Source: an uncultured Selenomonadales bacterium (GTDB taxonomy: Bacteria; Bacillota; Negativicutes; Selenomonadales; Selenomonadaceae). From it: 10,369 nt of DNA. Positions 6,487-10,369 of this stretch are shown here, one piece after another. The stretch spans positions 1 through 10,369 of the forward strand of contig CAMVAG010000063.1 in the NCBI GenBank assembly GCA_947165405.1. Reading direction: 5' to 3'. The position numbers and the translations under genes were made by a program. The notes beneath the pieces are model-generated. The model did no database searches. It was not told where the DNA came from and saw only the letters and a program-made list of their open reading frames with translations. Position 1 is the stretch's first letter. Each line of letters opens with the position of its first letter.

Positions 6487-6905
6487 GGGCTTTGGCTCTT
6501 GACATCGGCGACAAGACAATCGGAGTTGCGGCGAGTGATTTGCTCGGCTTGACTGCGCAGGGCGTCGAGACAATCCGCCGCACTTCCAACAAAAATGATT
6601 TGGCTCGGCTCGGCGAACTCGTCACTGAATTTGAGGCGACGACTTTTGTTATCGGCTTGCCAAAAAATATGGACGGCACGGAAGGCACTCGTTGCGAGTC
6701 CGTAAAAAATTTCGCGGCAAAACTCAAGGCGGCGTTTCCAAATGTCAATCAGATTTTTTGGGACGAACGCCTAAGCACCGTTGCGGCAACGAAAAATTTA
6801 ATCGCGGCTGATTTGAGTCGCAAGAAACGCAAGAAAGTTATCGATAAGATGGCGGCGGTTTTTATTCTGCAAGGATATTTGGACAGCGGGAGAGGAGATT
6901 TTTAA
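6483..6905 (+). CDS. ruvX: YqgF/RuvX family nuclease (16S rRNA processing / Holliday junction resolvase-like)
   Basis: A 140-residue RNase H-fold protein. D7 in LALDIGDKTIGVA is the first catalytic aspartate. GLPKNMDGTEG (58-68) and DERLST (94-99) are diagnostic for the family, and D121 in DKMAAVFILQGYLD supplies the late acidic residue. The family was named for Holliday-junction resolvase similarity. Members are also reported to act in 16S rRNA 5'-end maturation (YqgF) and as RNases, so the substrate here is inferred. The start is GTG at 6483, inside GTGA, overlapping the ireB stop by 4 nt. TTGGAGG lies about 8 nt upstream. Length and motifs are typical and nothing is missing. Confidence 0.95.
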   Translation: MRALALDIGDKTIGVAASDLLGLTAQGVETIRRTSNKNDLARLGELVTEFEATTFVIGLPKNMDGTEGTRCESVKNFAAKLKAAFPNVNQIFWDERLSTVAATKNLIAADLSRKKRKKVIDKMAAVFILQGYLDSGRGDF

Positions 6906-7238
6906 ATGGCGGATAAGCGTGAAGAAATTTTGGACGATGATTTTTTGATTGAAATGACCGACGACGAAGGCAACGTCTTTTATTACGTCGAGGAGATGAT
7001 TATTCCCGTCGACGGCGAAAATTTTGCGCTGTTGGTTGAAGTTAAAGACGAAGAGCACGTTCACGGTGCAAATTGCGATTGCGGGTGCGGTTGCGATTGC
7101 GGCTGCGAGGACGACGACGTTATCATTGCCAAGATTGTCGTCAACGAGGACGGGCTGGAAGAATATATCGAGCCGACTGACGAGGAATTTGAAAAAGTTC
7201 AAGCGGCTTACGAAAAACTTTTGGATGAGGAAGAATGA
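6906..7238 (+). CDS. DUF1292 (YrzB-like) protein with a cysteine-glycine tract
   Basis: A 110-residue acidic protein of the DUF1292 family, matching YrzB in the Bacillus operon. The family core is two short beta-rich parts: FLIEMTDDEGNVFYYVEEM (about 13-31) with ENFALLVEV, then DDVIIAKIVVNEDGLEEYIEP (about 70-90, shown here as the typical closing segment). Between them, residues 57-67 read CDCGCGCDCGC, with a cysteine at every second position, preceded by H51 and H53 and followed by acidic residues. That could bind metal, but this is inference. The function of the family is unknown. The ATG follows the ruvX stop directly, and GAGGAG (6892-6897) lies 8 nt upstream. The stop overlaps the mltG start (ATGA). 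Confidence 0.9.
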   Translation: MADKREEILDDDFLIEMTDDEGNVFYYVEEMIIPVDGENFALLVEVKDEEHVHGANCDCGCGCDCGCEDDDVIIAKIVVNEDGLEEYIEPTDEEFEKVQAAYEKLLDEEE

Positions 7239-8413
7239 ATAACGCGCCTGACGATAAAAAAAATTTATCCGACAAGGACACCGAACAAATAAAAATTCCC
7301 TCACGCCGCGCAGGCAAAAAAACTTTTCGCGAGAAACTCATGATTTCAATCGACGACTTGCGCGAAGAAATTTCTTTGAAATATGTGGCGACGGTTGCGG
7401 GCGTGGTCTTTGCTTGCATTGCGGTTATCGGCGCGATTTTAATTTTCGCTGACCCTTCCATTGCGCACATTCAAAAGCCCGTGCAAGATGAGACGCCGAC
7501 CGAAAATATTGTTGACGAGGAAAAACGCATCAACATAAAAATTCGTGACGGGCTGTCGACCGCCGAGATTGCCGACCGCTTGGCGGAGAAAGGCGTTATC
7601 GACAGCAGCTTAAGGTTCAGAATTTTTTCGAGGCTTTACGGCTACGACGATAAGTTTCGTCCCGGAGCTTACACTTTCACCGCCGGCATGTCCGACGACG
7701 AAGTTTTTGAAAAACTTTTGACGGGCGAAAAACAATTTGTCCGCTTCACCATTCCCGAAGGCTTCGGCGTCAAAGAAATTGCCGAGCGTCTTTACAATCT
7801 TGACCTCGCAGACAAAGAAGAATTCCTCAAGGCGGCGGAGGACTTCACGCCCTACGATTACATGCGCAAACGCCAAAATGTTTTCTACGCGGCGGAAGGT
7901 TTCCTCTTCCCCGATACTTATAATGTCGAAAGCGACATGGAAGTTGACGAAATTTTAAATCTCATGACGAAAACTTTCGACGAGCGATTGACGCCGGCAA
8001 TGCGTTCGCGAGCAGAGAGGATGGGCTTATCGGTTTATGACTTGATAACGCTGGCGTCGATGGTCGAGCGCGAAGTTCGTTTCCCCGAAGACCGCCCGAT
8101 TGTTGCGCAGGTTTTGTTGAAGCGTCTCAAGCTGAACATGCCGCTGCAAACCGATGCAACTTTACAATATTTAATGGAAGTGCCCAAAGAAGAAGTTTCA
8201 ATCGAAGACACGCAAATAGATTCGCCTTACAACACTTATCAACACACGGGGCTTCCGCCCGGACCGATTGCCAATCCCGGCATGGCGTCGATTGAGGCAG
8301 TCTTGCACCCCGCCGATACAGATTATCTTTATTTCGTCGCCGACAAACTCGGACACAATCATTACGCTTACACTTACGAGGAGCATTTAAATCTTGTCAA
8401 TCAATATCGCTGA
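7235..8413 (+). CDS. mltG: Endolytic transglycosylase MltG
   Basis: A 392-residue MltG (YceG-like), which cuts nascent peptidoglycan strands and sets their length. An N-terminal cytoplasmic tail of about 50 charged residues leads into a membrane segment (about 51-72, YVATVAGVVFACIAVIGAIL). A LysM-like region follows (about 98-165, with IKIRDGLSTAEIADRL). The catalytic domain has the essential Glu in ITLASMVERE (E278). LQTDATLQYL and DSPYNTYQHTGLPPGPIANP then form the rest of the active cleft, and the end is HPADTDYLYFVAD with TYEEHLNLV. All expected motifs are present. The usual Pro in LQTDPT is Ala. The start lies in an ATGA overlap with the DUF1292 stop. The U32 gene begins inside its last 20 nt. 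Confidence 0.96.
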   Translation: MNNAPDDKKNLSDKDTEQIKIPSRRAGKKTFREKLMISIDDLREEISLKYVATVAGVVFACIAVIGAILIFADPSIAHIQKPVQDETPTENIVDEEKRINIKIRDGLSTAEIADRLAEKGVIDSSLRFRIFSRLYGYDDKFRPGAYTFTAGMSDDEVFEKLLTGEKQFVRFTIPEGFGVKEIAERLYNLDLADKEEFLKAAEDFTPYDYMRKRQNVFYAAEGFLFPDTYNVESDMEVDEILNLMTKTFDERLTPAMRSRAERMGLSVYDLITLASMVEREVRFPEDRPIVAQVLLKRLKLNMPLQTDATLQYLMEVPKEEVSIEDTQIDSPYNTYQHTGLPPGPIANPGMASIEAVLHPADTDYLYFVADKLGHNHYAYTYEEHLNLVNQYR

Positions 8414-9695
8414 TTCAATTAGAAATTATGAATTGGGAATTGGGAATGACAACGACGCGAATTTAATTCCTAATTCCTCATTCCACATTCCTAATTGCAA
8501 TAAGCCGGAGCTGCTCGCGCCTGCAGGGAATTTTGAAAAATTGCAAGCCGCGCTGATTTACGGAGCGGACGCAGTTTATTTCGGCGGAAAAAATTTCAGC
8601 CTTCGCGCTTACGGAGACAACTTCACCCGCGAAGAAATTCTGCAAGCCGTCGAATTCACTCACGGGCTCGGAAAAAAAATTTATGCGGCGGTCAATGTCT
8701 TTGCACACAACGCAGACCTCAACGCACTCAACGATTACTTGAAATTTCTTGACGCGGCTCAAGTCGACGCGGTGTTGGTTTCCGATTTGGGCGTCTTGAG
8801 TTTGGCAAAGGAAACAAATTTAAAAATCCACGTCAGCACTCAAGCGAACGTCACAAATTTTCAAGCCGCGAAATTTTTTCAAGCACTCGGCGCAAGTCGA
8901 ATCGTCTTGGCTCGCGAACTCACCCGCGAAGAAATTTTGGACATTAAACAAAACTGCTCGGCGGAGCTTGAAATTTTTATTCACGGCGCGATGTGCATAT
9001 CCTATTCGGGACGATGTTGGTTGTCGAAATTTTTGACGGGTCGCGATGCCAATCGAGGGGCTTGCACTCATTCTTGTCGCTGGAAATATAATCTTGTCGA
9101 GGAAACCCGCGCAGGCGAATTTTTTCCCGTCGGCGAGGACGAACGCGGCTCCTACGTCATGAACTCAAAAGATTTGTGCCTGTTGCCCTGCCTCGATAAA
9201 GTGATTGAAAGCGGCGTTGCAAGTTTGAAGATTGAAGGGCGCATGAAGAGCGTCAATTACGTGGCGGGCGTCGTGAAAGTTTATCGGGCGGCGATTGATT
9301 CATACTTCGACGGCGATTTTAAAGTTCGTGACGAGTGGCTTGACGAGCTGAATAAAATTGCTCACCGACCGTACACGACGGGCTTTTTCCTCGACGACGG
9401 CAACCCGACAGAAATTTATTCGACTTCAAAGCCGGCGCGTTCGTCAGAATTTTTGGGAATCGTTCGTGACTTCGACGCCTCGACCATGACGGCGACGATT
9501 GAACAGCGCGGCAAGTTTGAAATCAATCAGCGCGTGGAATTTTTTCAACCGCGAGGAAAAACTTTTTCGCAGACGATAACTTCAATGCACAACGCGGACG
9601 GCTCGGAAATTTTCTCCGCGCCTCACGCTCAACAAATCGTAAAAATTTCCGTCGTCAAGCCCGTAGAAATTTGGTCATTAATGAGGAGTTGGTAG
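8394..9695 (+). CDS. trhP: U32 family peptidase-like protein, TrhP type (tRNA U34 hydroxylation)
   Basis: A 433-residue U32 protein. The family core starts at residue 37: KPELLAPAGNFEKLQAAL, then YGADAVYFGG, VSTQANVTNF and LARELTREEI. The four-cysteine signature is complete: C201, C208, C224 and C228, in CISYSGRC, GAC and HSCRWKY. SLKIEGRMKSVNYVA follows, and the end resembles Bacillus YrrO. TrhP proteins (YegQ; YrrN/YrrO) work with prephenate-derived chemistry in 5-hydroxyuridine formation at tRNA position 34. The symbol is by family similarity. The start is unusual: residues 8-35 are encoded by the repeat hairpin at 8416-8497 and do not belong to the family. I chose TTG at 8394, with GAGGAG (8378-8383) 10 nt upstream. 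The only other in-frame start before the core is TTG at 8433, inside the hairpin. Bacillus places two U32 genes here; only one is present. Confidence 0.88.
   Translation: MSINIADSIRNYELGIGNDNDANLIPNSSFHIPNCNKPELLAPAGNFEKLQAALIYGADAVYFGGKNFSLRAYGDNFTREEILQAVEFTHGLGKKIYAAVNVFAHNADLNALNDYLKFLDAAQVDAVLVSDLGVLSLAKETNLKIHVSTQANVTNFQAAKFFQALGASRIVLARELTREEILDIKQNCSAELEIFIHGAMCISYSGRCWLSKFLTGRDANRGACTHSCRWKYNLVEETRAGEFFPVGEDERGSYVMNSKDLCLLPCLDKVIESGVASLKIEGRMKSVNYVAGVVKVYRAAIDSYFDGDFKVRDEWLDELNKIAHRPYTTGFFLDDGNPTEIYSTSKPARSSEFLGIVRDFDASTMTATIEQRGKFEINQRVEFFQPRGKTFSQTITSMHNADGSEIFSAPHAQQIVKISVVKPVEIWSLMRSW
8416..8497 (+). repeat. Inverted 7-nt-repeat hairpin B, inside the U32 coding start
   Basis: Arms 8416-8449 and 8464-8497, 34 nt each, match at about 26 of 34 positions around a 14-nt loop. 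AAT recurs exactly every 7 nt in the left arm (8417, 8424, 8431, 8438, 8445). ATT does the same in the right arm (8466, 8473, 8480, 8487, 8494). The unit is roughly GGAATTN or GGAATGN. The reverse complement of the right arm begins CAATTAGGAATG, identical to the start of hairpin A at 1560. It lies just after the mltG stop and is read in the U32 frame with no stop codon. Confidence 0.82.
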
Positions 9696-9751
9696 CTGTT
9701 AGCTTTTAGTGGTTAGAATCCTGAAAGCTGAAAGCTAAAAGCTGACAGCTA
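9693..9751 (+). repeat. Inverted 7-nt-repeat hairpin C, between the U32 gene and the acylphosphatase
   Basis: Arms 9693-9716 and 9728-9751 pair over 24 positions with three G-U wobbles and two mismatches, around an 11-nt loop. AGCT or its variants recur every 7 nt: 9694, 9701, 9708 (AGTG) and 9715 (AG) on the left, and 9726, 9733, 9740 and 9747 on the right. The U32 stop codon TAG (9693-9695) forms the first three bases of the left arm. The architecture equals hairpins A and B but the unit sequence differs. It is followed by AAAAATCG and not by a T tract, so it is not a terminator. Confidence 0.85.
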
Positions 9752-9778
9752 AAAATCGACCGAAGGGAGATTTTTTTC

Positions 9779-10126
9779 ATGAGCTTTTGGAAAAATATTT
9801 TTGGCAGAGCCGAAGAGGATGCCGAGGTCGTCGAGCCGGTCAACTTGGAAAACGCAATTCGCAAAGCCGGCCGCGCAGAAGGTCGCGTTCAAGGTGTCGG
9901 CTTCAGATTTTTTGTTCAAAGCAATGCCAAAGCTCTCGGCTTGACGGGCTGGGTCAAGAACATGAGCGACGGCTCCGTTACCATGGAATTGCAGGGCGAA
10001 CCGCAGACGATTGAACGCCTTATCGCAAAAATAAAAAAGGGCAACGATTGGATTAAGGTCACGAACTTTGAGGAAAGCGATTTGCCCGTCGTGAAAGGAG
10101 AGAATAAATTTGCAATCAGATACTGA
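9779..10126 (+). CDS. acyP: Acylphosphatase with an N-terminal extension
   Basis: A 115-residue protein whose residues from about 30 to the end form an acylphosphatase domain, which hydrolyses the carboxyl-phosphate bond of acyl phosphates. GRVQGVGFRFFVQ carries the catalytic Arg (R43), and GWVKNMSDGSV carries the catalytic Asn (N61). Members are usually about 90 residues. Here about 25-30 extra residues precede the domain, starting MSFWKNIFGRAEEDAEVVEP, with a short hydrophobic or aromatic head and an acidic stretch. The start is well supported: AAGGGAG (9763-9769) lies 9 nt before the ATG. The gap from the U32 gene (83 nt) is filled by hairpin C, so the gene is probably in the same transcript. 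It overlaps the aroQ start by 17 nt. Confidence 0.93.
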   Translation: MSFWKNIFGRAEEDAEVVEPVNLENAIRKAGRAEGRVQGVGFRFFVQSNAKALGLTGWVKNMSDGSVTMELQGEPQTIERLIAKIKKGNDWIKVTNFEESDLPVVKGENKFAIRY

Positions 10127-10369
10127 AGGCGTGAACGTCAAGCGGATTTTGGTTTTGAACGGACCGAATTTGAATTTGCTTGGAACACGCGAGCCGGAAG
10201 TTTACGGGCGGACAACGCTCAACGACATAAACGAACTTCTGCGCGAACGAGCCGTTCGGGCGGGAGTCGATGCGATAGATTTTTTGCAGTCGAATTACGA
10301 GGGCGAACTTGTCGAGGCAATTCAAAAAGCGCGCGGGCGTTACGATTTCATTTTGCTCAACGCGGGTGC
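10110..10369 (+). CDS. aroQ: Type II 3-dehydroquinate dehydratase, N-terminal part (cut by right edge)
   Basis: Eighty-six codons are visible before the right edge. AroQ dehydrates 3-dehydroquinate to 3-dehydroshikimate in the shikimate pathway as a dodecamer. The motifs are clear: KRILVLNGPNLNLLGTREPE, then VYG, which carries the conserved Tyr, then FLQSNYEGELVEAIQKA and the beginning of ILLNAGA. The start is TTG at 10110, because AAAGGAG (10094-10100) lies 9 nt upstream. A GTG at 10131 is a weaker alternative, nearer the usual protein start. Either way the gene begins inside or directly after the acylphosphatase gene, so the two are coupled. The C-terminal half is outside the window. Confidence 0.94.
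   Translation, partial: MQSDTEGVNVKRILVLNGPNLNLLGTREPEVYGRTTLNDINELLRERAVRAGVDAIDFLQSNYEGELVEAIQKARGRYDFILLNAG

Noticed and set aside
7074..7106. The Cys tract as a metallothionein gene
   Set aside because: It is a short insert inside an otherwise typical DUF1292 protein, with conserved segments on both sides.
9693..9751. Hairpin C as an intrinsic terminator
   Set aside because: It is followed by A residues. The T run at 9771-9777 comes about 20 nt later, after the next ribosome binding site, so the layout is wrong for termination.
7235..10369. An undescribed defence or mobile system in the right-hand operon
   Set aside because: Every gene there belongs to a known housekeeping family, in an order largely conserved in Firmicutes.

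Overview
The window looks like chromosomal core DNA from a Firmicutes-type bacterium. Two gene sets support this: ylqD-rimM-trmD, and ireB-ruvX-DUF1292-mltG-U32 peptidase. Both match neighbourhoods known from Bacillus and other Firmicutes. A VirK/YbjX (DUF535) gene, more usual in diderm bacteria, together with the general sequence style, makes the Negativicutes (Selenomonas-like) a reasonable guess. That placement is inference, not proof. I see no phage, transposase, CRISPR array, tRNA or rRNA.

Layout. (1) 1-1449, minus strand: a DUF535/VirK-type gene followed by an overlapping, glycosyltransferase-like gene that runs off the left edge. Their promoter lies at 1479-1487. (2) 1450-1653: a divergent intergenic region with promoters facing both ways and a long hairpin built of 7-nt repeats just before the rnj ribosome binding site. 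(3) 1654-3327, plus strand: RNase J, ending at a hairpin (3328-3363) that can terminate transcription from both sides. (4) 3376-5920, minus strand: ylqD, rimM, trmD and an unrecognised membrane-anchored protein, all overlapping, under a promoter at 6093-6120 with a roughly 165-nt leader that holds a large palindrome. (5) 6137-10369, plus strand: one long tightly packed unit, ireB, ruvX, DUF1292, mltG, a U32 peptidase (tRNA-hydroxylation type), acylphosphatase and aroQ (cut by the right edge).

How the genes fit together. The minus-strand cluster covers ribosome maturation (RimM) and tRNA m1G37 methylation (TrmD). The right-hand cluster mixes cell-wall and envelope functions (IreB as a kinase target, MltG as glycan-strand terminase) with RNA functions (RuvX/YqgF in 16S rRNA end processing, the U32 protein in tRNA U34 hydroxylation) and metabolism (AroQ). 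RNase J adds mRNA decay and rRNA maturation. The window is therefore mostly RNA-processing housekeeping.

The most unusual content is not a gene. Three hairpins (1560-1632, 8416-8497, 9693-9751) are each made of inverted arrays of a degenerate 7-nt unit in strict 7-nt phase. Each sits just before a gene start, and one is translated as part of the U32 protein. A different palindrome (5993-6055) sits in the ylqD leader. I found no convincing new multi-gene system.
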